From positions 43,034-107,033 of the forward strand of contig CASDSM010000009.1 in the NCBI GenBank assembly GCA_949283375.1: a DNA stretch of 64,000 nucleotides. Direction: 5' to 3'. Positions 8,858 to 19,581 of the stretch are shown piece after piece. Both the position numbers and the translations under genes were made by a program. This stretch comes from an uncultured Eubacteriales bacterium. GTDB lineage: Bacteria > Bacillota > Clostridia > Oscillospirales > Oscillospiraceae. The stretch's first letter is position 1. Every line of letters begins with the position of its first letter. The notes under the pieces were generated by a model. The model made no database searches, had not been told where the DNA came from, and saw nothing but the letters and a program-made list of their open reading frames with translations.

Positions 8858-10186
8858 TCAGTAACGGAGCAGATATTTGTCACGCTCCCACTGGGAGACC
8901 TGCGCGCAGTATTCCGCCCATTCGGCCTCCTTGCCGTTGATATAGGCCGCGGCGACGTGCGGGCCGAGGGTGTCGAGCAGGAGATGGTCGGCGCGCAGCG
9001 CCTCGAGCGCATCAAAGAGGCTGGCCGGCAGTGAGCGGATGCCTCGGGCCGCGAGCTGGCTCTGGGACATGTGGTAGAGATTTTCCGTGACCTCCGGCGG
9101 CGGCGTCAGGCCGCGGCGGATGCCGTCCAGACCGGCGGCCATGCAGACGGCAAAGGCCAGGTAGGGATTGCAGGAGGGGTCCGGGCTGCGCAGCTCGACG
9201 CGGGTGGCCTCGCCGCTGGCGGCTGGGATGCGGATGAGCGCGGAGCGGTTGGAGGCGGACCAGGCCACATGGCAGGGGGCGGAGTAGCCGGTGATCAGCC
9301 GCTTGTAGCTGTTGACGAGCGGGTTGGTGACCGCCGTCATCGCTCCGGCGTGCTCCATCAGGCCGGCGATGAAGCTCAGCGCCTCCCGCGACAGGCCGTG
9401 CAGGCCGTCGGGGTCATAGAAGATGTTCCTGCCGTTGTGGAAGAGGGACATATTGATGTGCATCCCCGAACCGCAGATGCCGTCCACCGGCTTGGGCATA
9501 AAGGTGGCGTGCAGGCCGTTGCGCTGGGCGATGGTCTTGACCGCCAGCTTGAAGGTCATCAGGTCGTCCGCCGCCTTGAGCGCGGGCTCATAGCGGAAGT
9601 CGATCTCGTGCTGGCCGGGGGCCATCTCGTGGTGGCTGGTCTCGATGGTGAAGCCCAGCTCCTCCAGACTGAGGGAGACCTCCCGCCGCGTCGCCTCGCC
9701 CTGGTCGAGCGGGCCGAGGTCAAAGTAGCCCGCCTGGTCGCTCGGGGAGAGGGAGGGCATCCCGCGGTCGTCCGTCTGGAAGAGGAAGAACTCGCACTCC
9801 GGGCCGATGTTCATCGTATAGCCCAGCTCCGCCGCCTGCTGGCAGACGCGCCGCAGCGCCTGGCGGCAGTCCCCGGAGAAGGGGGAGCCGTCCGGATTGT
9901 GCACGTCACAGAGAAAACGCGCCACCTTGCCGCGCGAGGGGCGCCAGGGGTAGATGGCGAAGCTGTCGAGATCGGGGTAGAGATACTGGTCAGACTCGTT
10001 GACCTCGGAAAAGCCGTTGATGGAGGACCCGTCGATCATCACCTGGTTGTCAAACACCCGGTTGATCTGCGAGGCGTTCACGGCCACGTTTTTCAGCGTG
10101 CCGAACACATCGGTAAACTGCATGCGGATGAATTTGATATCCTGTTCCTCGATGATGCGCAGGATATCCTCTCTGCTGTATCCCAT
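8858..10186 (-). CDS. glnA: Glutamine synthetase type I
   Basis: A 442-residue GSI of the shorter firmicute (GSI-alpha) size, which condenses ammonia and glutamate using ATP. Visible motifs are the N-terminal beta-Grasp region (IKFIRMQFTDVFGTLKNV), DGSSINGF, the metal-site segment IGPECEFFLF, the GSGMHINMS histidine region, and the ATP/glutamate segment NSYKRLITGYSAP. No adenylylation-type tyrosine insertion is obvious. An excellent promoter lies upstream, and GGGAGG precedes the ATG. It is divergent from a second, unrelated type III synthetase, so the organism carries two glutamine synthetases in one locus. Confidence 0.96.
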   Translation of the reverse strand: MGYSREDILRIIEEQDIKFIRMQFTDVFGTLKNVAVNASQINRVFDNQVMIDGSSINGFSEVNESDQYLYPDLDSFAIYPWRPSRGKVARFLCDVHNPDGSPFSGDCRQALRRVCQQAAELGYTMNIGPECEFFLFQTDDRGMPSLSPSDQAGYFDLGPLDQGEATRREVSLSLEELGFTIETSHHEMAPGQHEIDFRYEPALKAADDLMTFKLAVKTIAQRNGLHATFMPKPVDGICGSGMHINMSLFHNGRNIFYDPDGLHGLSREALSFIAGLMEHAGAMTAVTNPLVNSYKRLITGYSAPCHVAWSASNRSALIRIPAASGEATRVELRSPDPSCNPYLAFAVCMAAGLDGIRRGLTPPPEVTENLYHMSQSQLAARGIRSLPASLFDALEALRADHLLLDTLGPHVAAAYINGKEAEWAEYCAQVSQWERDKYLLRY

Positions 10187-10252
10187 CGTAAGCGTCCTCC
10201 CGGTTTGCGCCGCCCAAGAGCCGTCCTCCGGCCACAGGCGTCAGATAATATA

Positions 10253-10281
10253 ATAGTAAACATTTCGGCGGGGCCTGTCAA
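10253..10281 (-). promoter_or_regulatory. Promoter of glnA
   Basis: On the minus strand TTGACA (plus 10276-10281) and TACTAT (plus 10253-10258) are 17 bases apart. The 431-bp region between the two divergent synthetase genes holds this promoter, the glnN promoter and the glnN leader. Confidence 0.75.
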
Positions 10282-10392
10282 GGCGTAATGGCTGATTTTG
10301 AATTTTGTGCCCGGCGTTCCGTTAAAACTCCCTAAAATATGGGGGGAGGCGGCCCGCGCCTGACGGCGTTTTGAATGAATGTGAAAAAACGC

Positions 10393-10421
10393 TTGCAAAT
10401 TCCGCGGGAATAGTGTATGCT
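10393..10421 (+). promoter_or_regulatory. Promoter of type III glutamine synthetase
   Basis: TTGCAA (10393-10398) and TATGCT (10416-10421) are separated by 17 bases. Transcription would start near 10428, giving a leader of about 190 bases. Confidence 0.7.
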
Positions 10422-10463
10422 GGTCACGTCAAGAAACGCCGTGGGCGTGACTTCAAAACGGAA

Positions 10464-10534
10464 CAGTCAGAGATGGTAGAGGCGACAATGGAGTCCCCCT
10501 GGTAAGGCAGGTCGGGCGCATTGTCTCTTTTCGT
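10464..10534 (+). promoter_or_regulatory. ANTAR-type antitermination leader of glnN
   Basis: Two short hairpins with six-base loops are followed by an overlapping terminator. P2 (10481-10498) is GGCGAC-AATGGA-GTCCCC, and P1 (10464-10479) is a weaker stem around loop AGAGAT. Both loops have A at position 1 and G at position 4, the ANTAR signature. The terminator pairs GACAATG (10484-10490) with CATTGTC (10519-10525) and continues TCTTTTCGTTTT. Forming P2 uses up the 5' terminator arm, the standard antitermination geometry. The ANTAR protein is encoded 1.6 kb away. P1 relies on G-U pairs, so that part is less certain. Confidence 0.65.
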
Positions 10535-10617
10535 TTTCCGTCTGTTGCAAACCCGGGGAGCGCGGAGACGGCCGCCTTCCCACAGCCACACAGCCACAAG
10601 GAAAGGGTTGAGACAAG

Positions 10618-12711
<2,094 letters not shown>

Positions 12712-12754
12712 TTGCCCGCACAGCGCCGGAACACCAGACAAATACAGACAAAGC

Positions 12755-12782
12755 AAGCCCCGCCGGGATCCCGGCGGGGCTT
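12755..12782 (+). terminator. Terminator of glnN
   Basis: A perfect 28-base palindrome (AAGCCCCGCCGGGA and its complement) lies 43 bp after the glnN stop. Only a short T stretch follows, so efficiency is uncertain. Confidence 0.6.
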
Positions 12783-12826
12783 CTGCGTGTCTGCCGCTGG
12801 AGGCTCAGACCTGCCTTTTACCATCC

Positions 12827-12861
12827 GGGCCTCCGGGACAGCTCATCTGTCCCGGAGGCCC
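12827..12861 (-). terminator. Hairpin at the 3' end of leuB
   Basis: A 15-bp stem (12827-12841 with 12847-12861, 5-base loop) lies just beyond the leuB stop. Neither side has a strong T run, so it is a probable but unproven terminator. Confidence 0.5.
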
Positions 12862-12878
12862 GGGGCGTCTTATATGTC

Positions 12879-13958
12879 TCAGATCTCCGCGCAGATCAGG
12901 CGGCCCATCTCGCGCGTGCCGACGAGCTGGGCGGGGTCACCGGCGGTGTCGGCGGTGTGCCAGCCGGCAGCGAGGACGCGGTCCACCGCCGCCTCGATCG
13001 CCCCCGCCTCCTCCGGGAGCTGGAAGGAGTAGCGGAACATCATCGCCGCCGAGAGGATGGTCGCGATGGGGTTGGCCTTGTCCTGCCCGGCGATGTCGGG
13101 CGCGGAGCCGTGGATGGGCTCGTAGAGGCCGGGGGCGGTGTCGCCGATGGAGGCGGAGGGGAGCAGGCCGATGGAGCCGGTGATCATGGACGCCTCGTCC
13201 GAGAGGATATCGCCGAACATGTTCTCCGTCACCACCACGTCAAACTGGCCGGGATTGCGCACGAGCTGCATGGCGCAGTTGTCCACCAGCATGTCCTCAT
13301 AGGCCACGTCGGGGTGCTCCGCCGCCAGGCGGTGCATGGTGGCTCGCCAGAGGCGGCTGGTCTCCAGGACGTTGGCCTTGTCCACGCTGGTCACCTTGCC
13401 CCGGCGCAGGCGGGCCAGCTCAAAGGCGCGGCGGCCGATGCGCTCGATCTCCAGCTCGGAGTAGGCCATCAGGTCGGTCGCCTCCACGCCGCGGTCCTCC
13501 GTCTGATACTTGTCCCGCTTGCCGAAGTAGATGCCGCCGGTCAGCTCGCGGACCATCATCAGGTCGATGCCGGCCTCGGCGGTCTCCCGCTTGAGGGGAC
13601 AGGCGTCCGCCAGGGCCGGGCGCAGCGCCGCCGGGCGCAGGTTGGCGTACAGCCCCAGGTCCTTGCGGATGGCGAGCAGGGCGGTCTCCGGGCGCTCGTG
13701 CGCCGGGCGGTCGCTCCCCCACTTCGGGCCGCCCACCGCGCCGAGGAGAACGGCGTCGCAGGCGCGGCAGGTCTCCGCCGTGCCGTCCGGGTAGCTCTTG
13801 CCCACCGCGTCGGTGGCGCAGCCGCCCATCAGCACGTCCACCCAGGTGAAGCTGTGGCCGAACTTCTCCCCCACGCGCTCCATCACGCGCACGGTCTGCT
13901 CTACCACCTCGGGGCCGATGCCGTCGCCCCGGATCAGGGCAATTTTGAATGTACTCAT
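12879..13958 (-). CDS. leuB: 3-isopropylmalate dehydrogenase
   Basis: A 359-residue beta-decarboxylating dehydrogenase of leucine synthesis, which oxidises 3-isopropylmalate to 2-oxoisocaproate with NAD. Family motifs seen are [49 protein letters not shown], and the metal/substrate region DNCAMQL with [23 protein letters not shown]. The C-terminal nucleotide loop [12 protein letters not shown] suits NAD. The ATG at 13958 is preceded by GAGGTG at good spacing; a GTG three codons earlier is possible. leuA is about 6 kb away on the opposite strand, with a transporter operon and tandem repeats between. No clear own promoter was found. Confidence 0.95.
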   Translation of the reverse strand: MSTFKIALIRGDGIGPEVVEQTVRVMERVGEKFGHSFTWVDVLMGGCATDAVGKSYPDGTAETCRACDAVLLGAVGGPKWGSDRPAHERPETALLAIRKDLGLYANLRPAALRPALADACPLKRETAEAGIDLMMVRELTGGIYFGKRDKYQTEDRGVEATDLMAYSELEIERIGRRAFELARLRRGKVTSVDKANVLETSRLWRATMHRLAAEHPDVAYEDMLVDNCAMQLVRNPGQFDVVVTENMFGDILSDEASMITGSIGLLPSASIGDTAPGLYEPIHGSAPDIAGQDKANPIATILSAAMMFRYSFQLPEEAGAIEAAVDRVLAAGWHTADTAGDPAQLVGTREMGRLICAEI

Positions 13959-14010
13959 GTTCAGCACCTCACTGATTGTGATATCCCGCGTTCGCGGGCA
14001 GTTGTTAGGG

Positions 14011-14470
14011 AAAGGCTTTTATGCTGGGCGCCGCGTTTGGCGGGCGCACGCGGTGCGCCCCTACGAGGTTTTGTTTCCTTGGTTGTCCCCTGCGTTGTGG
14101 GACGTGCGTGGCGGTGGCCCTCATCCGTCGCGGCTTGCGCCGCGCCACCTTCCCAGGGTGAAAGGCTTTTATGCCGGGGCGGGCCGTGTTTCGCGGGCGC
14201 ACGCGGTGCGCCCCTACGGGGTTTTGTCTCCTTGGTTGTCCCCCGTGTTGTGGGACGTGCGTGGCGGTGGCCCTCATCCGTCGCGGCTTGCGACGCGCCA
14301 CCTTCCCAGGGTGAAAGGCTTTTATGCCGGGGCGGGCCGTGTTTCGCGGGCGCACGCGGTGCGCCCCTACGGGGTTTTGTCTCCTTGGTTGTCCCCCGTG
14401 TTGTGGGATGTGCTGGGCGTGGCCCCTCATCCGTCGCGGCTTATGCCGCGCCACCTTCCCCCGGAGGGGG
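14011..14470. repeat. Three tandem copies of a 150-157 bp non-coding repeat
   Basis: Copies run 14011-14160, 14161-14313 and 14314-14470, each starting AAAGGCTTTTATG. The second and third are nearly identical and the first is more diverged. Each unit contains a hairpin GGGCGCAC-GCG-GTGCGCCC and a second palindromic part around TCGCGGC..GCCGCG. The third copy ends in a CCTTCCCCCGGAGGGGGAAGG inverted segment. The layout resembles the palindromic repeats dispersed in clostridial genomes. No transposase is present. Open frames across it are translations of the repeat, not genes. Confidence 0.85.
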
Positions 14471-14490
14471 AAGGCTTTTTTATGTTGCGC

Positions 14491-15330
14491 TTACTTCGTG
14501 CCTGTCGGGTCGGCCGCGTCGCGCAGGGCGTCGCCGACGAAGCTGATGGCCACCACCAGGACGATCACCATCACCCCCGGCGGCACCCAGAGCCAGGGCA
14601 TGCCGGTGAGCACGGTGAGCGACTGCGCCCCGCCGAGCATATTGCCGAGGCTGGCGTCCGGCGGCTGGACACCCATGGCGAGGAAGCTGAGGGCCGCCTC
14701 GTCGAGCATGGAGACCGCCATCACCGTGGTGGCGTAGACCAGGACGGGGGCGACGGTATTGGGCAGGATCTCGGAGAAGAGGAGATAGCGCCCCGGCATC
14801 CCCGCCGCCTCGCTGGCGCGGACAAAGCCGCTCTCGCGCAGGGCGAGGACGTTGCCGCGCACCAGCCGGGCCGCGCCCGGCCAGTCCACAAAGCCGAGGA
14901 TCAGGATGATATTCCACAGCCCCGGCTCAAAGATGGCCGCGGCCACCAGCACGAGCAGGAGATAGGGGAAGCTCATCACCATGTCGGTCACGCGCATGAT
15001 GACCATGTCCGCCACGCCGCCGAAGTAGCCCGAGATCAGCCCGAGCACCACGCCGAGGGCGGTGGAGAGCGCCGTCGCCAGCGCGCCCACCAGAAGAGAG
15101 GTCCGCGTGGCGTAGAGCAGGCGGGAGAGCACGTCCCGGCCGATCTGGTCCGTCCCGAGCGGGTGGGCCAGGCTGGGCGGGGCGGAAAACGCCGGGTGGA
15201 TGGCGGTCGGGTCATAGGGGGCGATCACCGGGGCGAGCACCGCCGCCAGGGTGATGAGCACCACCACCACGAGGCTCGCCACTCCCAATTTATGGCGCAG
15301 GAAGCGCGCCGTCAGTCCGTCTTTTCTCAT
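14491..15330 (-). CDS. ABC importer permease (DppC/NikC-like)
   Basis: A 279-residue inner-membrane permease of the peptide/nickel family. It has an N-terminal cytoplasmic stub, a first helix (LGVASLVVVVLITLAAVLAPVIA), the characteristic HPLGTDQIGRDVLSRLLYATR segment, and five further hydrophobic spans. The ABC-contacting EAA loop is FVRASEAAGMPGRYLLFSEILPN. The ATG at 15330 overlaps the preceding permease stop by four bases (ATGA), showing translational coupling. It is the last gene of the operon, and no clear terminator separates it from the tandem repeats downstream. The substrate is not decidable from sequence. Confidence 0.93.
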   Translation of the reverse strand: MRKDGLTARFLRHKLGVASLVVVVLITLAAVLAPVIAPYDPTAIHPAFSAPPSLAHPLGTDQIGRDVLSRLLYATRTSLLVGALATALSTALGVVLGLISGYFGGVADMVIMRVTDMVMSFPYLLLVLVAAAIFEPGLWNIILILGFVDWPGAARLVRGNVLALRESGFVRASEAAGMPGRYLLFSEILPNTVAPVLVYATTVMAVSMLDEAALSFLAMGVQPPDASLGNMLGGAQSLTVLTGMPWLWVPPGVMVIVLVVAISFVGDALRDAADPTGTK

Positions 15331-16274
15331 CGCAGGTTCACCGTCGGGTCGGCCAGGGCGTAGAGGATATCGGTGACGAGATTCACCAGCACGACCACCA
15401 CCGCCGTCATCAGGCAGACGCCCATGATGACAGGGTAATCCCGGCTGCTGATGGCGCTCATGGTCATCAGGCCCAGCCCCGGCCAGGAGAAGACCTGCTC
15501 GACCACCACGCTGCCGCCGAAGAGGGCGGGGAGCTGCACCCCCACCACCGTGATGACGGTGAGGAGAATATTGCGAAAGCCGTGCTTCCACACCACCCGG
15601 CGCTCCCCCAGGCCCTTGGCCCGGGCGGTGCGCAGGTAGTCCTGCCGGCCGATGTCCAGCATCGCCGAGCGGATATAGCGCAGGTTCACCCCCGTCTGGT
15701 AGACGGTGAGCACCGCCGCCGGCATGGCCAGGTGACGCAGCACGTCCAGCGCTCCGCCGCCCGTGCCCAGCGTGGTCATCCCGCTGGAGGGCAGCCAGCC
15801 GAGCCGGACGGTGAAGAGCCAGATGAACACCAGCGCGAGGAAGAAGCTCGGGATGCCGGTGCCCAGGAAGCTCAGCGCCACCATGCCGTAGTCTCCCTTC
15901 GTATAGGGATGGGTAGCCGACCAGATGCCGAGCGGCAGGGCGATGGCCATGCTGAGGACCAGGGCGGTGGTCATCAGCAGCAGGGTCGGCCCGAGGTGGG
16001 AGAGGATCATCTCCCCCACCGGCTGAAAGCTGCTCGTGGAATAGCCCAGGTTCCCGGTGAGCACCTGCTGGAGCCAGACGAAGTACTGGACATAGAAGGG
16101 CTGGTCCAGCCCCCAGGCGACCGCCCGGGCGGCCAGCGCCCCCTCGGACACGCGCGGGCCGGTGAGCATGTCCAGGGGACTGCCGGCCAGGCACATGAGG
16201 GCGTAGTCGATCACCGTGATGCCGAGGAGCACCGGGAGGGCGGCGGCAAGCCGCTTGAGGATATATTTTCCCAT
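15327..16274 (-). CDS. ABC importer permease (DppB/NikB-like)
   Basis: A 315-residue permease beginning MGKYILKRLAAALPVLLGITVIDY, typical of DppB/NikB. It has six predicted helices and the EAA loop DYLRTARAKGLGERRVVWKHGFRN. It pairs with the downstream permease to form the channel. It starts 10 bp after the second ATPase gene and overlaps the next gene by 4 bp. The length is normal for the family. Confidence 0.93.
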   Translation of the reverse strand: MGKYILKRLAAALPVLLGITVIDYALMCLAGSPLDMLTGPRVSEGALAARAVAWGLDQPFYVQYFVWLQQVLTGNLGYSTSSFQPVGEMILSHLGPTLLLMTTALVLSMAIALPLGIWSATHPYTKGDYGMVALSFLGTGIPSFFLALVFIWLFTVRLGWLPSSGMTTLGTGGGALDVLRHLAMPAAVLTVYQTGVNLRYIRSAMLDIGRQDYLRTARAKGLGERRVVWKHGFRNILLTVITVVGVQLPALFGGSVVVEQVFSWPGLGLMTMSAISSRDYPVIMGVCLMTAVVVVLVNLVTDILYALADPTVNLR

Positions 16275-16284
16275 CTCCGCCTCC

Positions 16285-17043
16285 TCAGTAGCGCGCGGCC
16301 CGGATGAGGGTCTGGGTGTATGCCTCGCGCGGGTGGTACAGGATCTGCTCGGTCGGGCCCTCCTCCACCAGGCGGCCCGCCTGCATCACGGCCAGACGGC
16401 CGCTCACATAGGCCACCGCGCCGATGCCGTGGCCGATGAAGACGCTGGTGAGCTTCAGCTCCCGCTGCAGGCGGCGCATCAGCTCCAGGATCTGGGCGGC
16501 CACCGTCACATCCAGCGCGGAGACCGGCTCGTCCCAGACGACGAATTTCGGGTTCAGCGCCAGGGCGCGGGCGATGCACACCCGCTGGCGCTGGCCGCCG
16601 GAGAGCTCGTGCGGATAGCGCCCGGCATAGGCCGCGGGCAGCTCCGCCATGTCCAGCAGCCGCTCCACCTTCTCCCTGCCGTCTCCGCGGTCCGCCAGAC
16701 GGTGGTAGGCCATCGGCTCATAGAGGGTCTGAAAGACCGTCTTGCGCGGGTTGAGGGAGGCATAGGTGTCCTGAAAGACCATCTGGATCTCACAGCGCAC
16801 CTGGCGCAGCCAGTCCCGCCCGGCGAGGTCCCGCCCGCGATAGAGCACGCGGCCCGCCGTCGGCTGCTCGAGCGCGACGATCTGGCGGCCGAGGGTGCTC
16901 TTGCCCGAGCCGGACTCCCCCACCAGGCCGAGGGTCTCCCCCTCGCAGAGGGTGAGGGAGACATCGCGCACCGCCTCCAGGGCGCGGCGGCCGGAGAGGC
17001 GGTAGGACTTGCTCACCCGTTCCAGTTGACAGATTTCATTCAT
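16285..17043 (-). CDS. ABC importer ATP-binding protein (DppF/NikE-like)
   Basis: A 252-residue ATPase with Walker [11 protein letters not shown]-loop MVFQDTYASLNP, signature [15 protein letters not shown] and Walker B FVVWDEPVSALD. The H-loop reads IGHGIG (family: THDL/SHDL), so the switch histidine is kept in an unusual context. The ATG at 17043 overlaps the oppD-like stop by four bases. An in-frame extension upstream reads across oppD in another frame and is not real. The short length, without a long C-terminal extension, is like NikE. Confidence 0.9.
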   Translation of the reverse strand: MNEICQLERVSKSYRLSGRRALEAVRDVSLTLCEGETLGLVGESGSGKSTLGRQIVALEQPTAGRVLYRGRDLAGRDWLRQVRCEIQMVFQDTYASLNPRKTVFQTLYEPMAYHRLADRGDGREKVERLLDMAELPAAYAGRYPHELSGGQRQRVCIARALALNPKFVVWDEPVSALDVTVAAQILELMRRLQRELKLTSVFIGHGIGAVAYVSGRLAVMQAGRLVEEGPTEQILYHPREAYTQTLIRAARY

Positions 17044-17819
17044 TGCAGTCTCAATTTCTCCGCCGCGGCGGCGAGGCGGCGGGTGTAGTCGTGTTGGGGA
17101 TGGGCGAGGACCTCCCCCGCCAGGCCGGTCTCCACCACGCGGCCCTCCCAGGCGACGGCGATCCGGTGCGCCTCGCGGGCGGCGAGGGCGATGTCGTGCG
17201 TGATGAAGAGCACCGCCATCCGCTCCTCCCGCTGGAGGCGGCCGAGCAGCTCCATGATCTGGGCCTGCACGGTGACGTCCAGGGCGGTGGTGGGCTCGTC
17301 GGCGATCAGCAGGCGGGGGCGGCAGGCGAGGGCCATGGCGATGCACACCCGCTGGCGCTGGCCGCCGGAGAGGGTGTGGGGATAGCGGCGGAGCATCGCG
17401 CGGTCCGCCGGGAGGCCCACCCGCCCGAGCAGCTCGAGCGCGCGCGCCCCGGCGGCGCGGCGGTCCAGCCCGAGGTGGACGCGCATCCCCTCGGTGAGCT
17501 GGTCGCCGATGGTGAGCACGGGATTCAGACTGGTGAGCGCGTCCTGGAAGACCATCGCCATCGCCGCGCCGCGCACCCGGTCGAGGGCGGGCCCGTCCAG
17601 GCCGGAGAGCTCCACCCCGTCAAAGCGGACGGAGCCGGCGGTGAGGCGCGCCTTCGGCGGGAGGAGCCCCATCACCGCCAGGGCGGTCATGCTCTTGCCC
17701 GAGCCGGACTCCCCCACCAGGGCGACAAACTCCCCCTCCGACACCTCCAGCGACATGCCGCGGAGGATCTCCTCTTCGCCGATGGAGAGGTGGAGGTCTT
17801 CGATCTCCAGCAGGCTCAT
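17040..17819 (-). CDS. ABC importer ATP-binding protein (DppD/NikD-like)
   Basis: A 259-residue ATPase with Walker [11 protein letters not shown]-loop [17 protein letters not shown], signature [15 protein letters not shown], Walker [13 protein letters not shown] and switch histidine FITHDI. It lacks the cysteine-containing C-terminal oligopeptide/iron-sulfur extension of many DppD proteins, a NikD-like size. It overlaps the binding-protein gene upstream and the second ATPase downstream by 4 bp each, so the five genes are tightly coupled. Confidence 0.92.
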   Translation of the reverse strand: MSLLEIEDLHLSIGEEEILRGMSLEVSEGEFVALVGESGSGKSMTALAVMGLLPPKARLTAGSVRFDGVELSGLDGPALDRVRGAAMAMVFQDALTSLNPVLTIGDQLTEGMRVHLGLDRRAAGARALELLGRVGLPADRAMLRRYPHTLSGGQRQRVCIAMALACRPRLLIADEPTTALDVTVQAQIMELLGRLQREERMAVLFITHDIALAAREAHRIAVAWEGRVVETGLAGEVLAHPQHDYTRRLAAAAEKLRLQ

Positions 17820-19438
17820 CCGGCGAAGCTCCAGGTCTCAATGTGGTTGATGGAGCCGTACATGGTGGGCTCGGCGTTCTCCAGCCCCTCGCGCACCGCG
17901 CCGAGCGGGCCGTAGGCGTAGAGGCAGATCACCGGGACCTGCTCCTGCGCGATGGCGTCGATGGCGGCATACTGCCCGCGCAGCTCCGCCTCGTCGTTGC
18001 TCCCCCAGATGACGCCGAGGGCCTGCTGCGCCTCGTCCGGATAGAGGTGACACCAGGAGGAGAGGACATAGTCGATGTCCCAGCTCGGGTCGACGGCGGG
18101 ATAGGTGTACTGGACGGCGCTCATGTCGATCCCCTCGCCGCCCGCCTGGGCCATCAGGGTCTCCAGGTCCACCGTGCGCAGCTCCACCGTGATGCCCACT
18201 GCCGCCCAGTAGGACTGGCAGAGGGTGCAGGCGTTCACCAGCGTCTGGTCGGAGGAGTGGATGTAGAGGGTATAGCTCTCGCTGCCGTCCCAGCCCGCCT
18301 CGGCGAGCAGCTCTCTGGCCCGGTCGGGGTCATAGGCCACCGGCGCGAGGCCGGAGCCATAGGGGCCGTCCGGCACGCAGAAGCCGTCCATGATGTCCGC
18401 CCCGCCGGTGAGCAGGCCGTTCACAATGGTCTCGCGGTCGATCGCGCAGAGCATCGCCTGGCGCACCCGCTCGTCCGGGATGCTCCCGGCGTTCAGGAAG
18501 ATGGTCTCCGTCGCGGTGGCGGCGCCGTAGACGGAGCGCACGCCCTCCAGGGCCCGGACCGCCTCCTGGTCCTCCTCAGGGAAGTTGCCCAGCAGCGGGG
18601 GGACGATGTCGATCTCCCCCGCCTGCAGGGCGGCGAGCAGGCCGCTGCCCTCCACGATGCGGATGTTGCAGCGCTCGATCTGCACCTCGCCGCGCCAGTA
18701 GTTCTCGTTGGCGGTGTAGGAGATATAGTGATCCGCGTCGTAGTCCGTCACCCTGTACGGGCCGGAGACCACCGTGGGTGCGTCAAACCAGCTCGCGCTG
18801 GCGAGCTCCGCCTCCGGGATGGTCTCGAGCACATGCTTCGGCAGGGTGAGGATGTACTGGGCATAGCCGTTCAAAAAACTGACCATATTGAGCTCGTATT
18901 TGAAGGTGATGTTGAGCGTCTTATCGTCCACCACCTCGAGGCCCCCGATGGTCTCGGCCCCCTCTTCCACCCAGCCGGTCTCGTCATCCGTGCCGGCGAT
19001 GGCGGAGAACTGCATCGCGTAGTTCATCACCAGGGGGCTCGCGATCCGCGTCATGGTGTAGGCCAGGTCCTCCGCCGTGACCGGCTGCCCGTCCGACCAG
19101 GTGGCCGCCTCGTCGATGTGGACGGTGTAGGTACAGTTGTCCTCGGTGGTGATGGAGTCGGCGAGCATGTACTCAAACTCCATCTCCCCGTCCAGGCTCA
19201 CCAGAGGCAGAAATTCCAGGCTCATCGCGTACACGTTCACCCAGCTCCCGTCCATCAGCAACGGGTTGAGCGTGCCCAGGCGCGAGGTGCAGCCGATGTT
19301 CACCACGGAGACATCCTCCGTACCGGACGCGGCGCCGTCCTGCGCGCCGTCCGTATCCGCCGCGCTCTCCCCGCCGCCGCAGGCCGCCAGGGTGAGCAGC
19401 AGGGCGAGGGCCAGACACAGCGAGAGAAGTTTTTTCAT
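17816..19438 (-). CDS. Peptide/nickel-family solute-binding lipoprotein
   Basis: A 540-residue family 5 extracellular solute-binding protein. The signal peptide MKKLLSLCLALALLLTLAAC ends in a lipobox, so Cys20 would be lipidated after cleavage. A short acidic/serine linker follows, then the SBP_bac_5 fold (TLNPLLMDGSW, VHIDEAATWSDGQPVTAEDL, DERVRQAMLCAIDRE). It captures substrate outside the cell for the permeases. The ATG at 19438 has GGGAGGG upstream; an N-terminal extension to 19552 is not supported. It is the first gene of a five-gene operon. The substrate (peptide or metal chelate) is unknown. Confidence 0.93.
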   Translation of the reverse strand: MKKLLSLCLALALLLTLAACGGGESAADTDGAQDGAASGTEDVSVVNIGCTSRLGTLNPLLMDGSWVNVYAMSLEFLPLVSLDGEMEFEYMLADSITTEDNCTYTVHIDEAATWSDGQPVTAEDLAYTMTRIASPLVMNYAMQFSAIAGTDDETGWVEEGAETIGGLEVVDDKTLNITFKYELNMVSFLNGYAQYILTLPKHVLETIPEAELASASWFDAPTVVSGPYRVTDYDADHYISYTANENYWRGEVQIERCNIRIVEGSGLLAALQAGEIDIVPPLLGNFPEEDQEAVRALEGVRSVYGAATATETIFLNAGSIPDERVRQAMLCAIDRETIVNGLLTGGADIMDGFCVPDGPYGSGLAPVAYDPDRARELLAEAGWDGSESYTLYIHSSDQTLVNACTLCQSYWAAVGITVELRTVDLETLMAQAGGEGIDMSAVQYTYPAVDPSWDIDYVLSSWCHLYPDEAQQALGVIWGSNDEAELRGQYAAIDAIAQEQVPVICLYAYGPLGAVREGLENAEPTMYGSINHIETWSFAG

Positions 19439-19470
19439 AGGAAACCCTCCCTTTCCCAATAATCCCCAAT

Positions 19471-19500
19471 AGTATACAACACCTCCGGTCAAAAAGTCAA
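19471..19500 (-). promoter_or_regulatory. Promoter of the ABC importer operon
   Basis: On the minus strand TTGACT (plus 19495-19500) and TATACT (plus 19471-19476) are 18 bases apart, about 33 bp upstream of the lipoprotein start. Confidence 0.65.
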
Positions 19501-19545
19501 CGGATCGCCGCCGCAGGCCGGCATTCCGGCAACGAAAAAACAATG

Positions 19546-19574
19546 TTGACAAATCTCCCTTCTCCCGCTATAAT
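19546..19574 (+). promoter_or_regulatory. Consensus promoter of the leuA T-box transcript
   Basis: TTGACA (19546-19551) and TATAAT (19569-19574) with a 17-base spacer, a perfect sigma-A promoter. Confidence 0.85.
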
Positions 19575-19581
19575 ATTTTGT

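Noticed and set aside
14011-14470. Possible CRISPR array
   Set aside because: The units are 150-157 bp and contiguous, with no short repeats alternating with unique spacers and no cas genes.
14005-14546. Open frames encoding repeated PGKVARRKPRRMRATATHVP-like peptides
   Set aside because: These are translations of the tandem DNA repeat, present in several frames on both strands.
17843-19462. 539-codon frame on the plus strand
   Set aside because: Antisense to the solute-binding lipoprotein gene.
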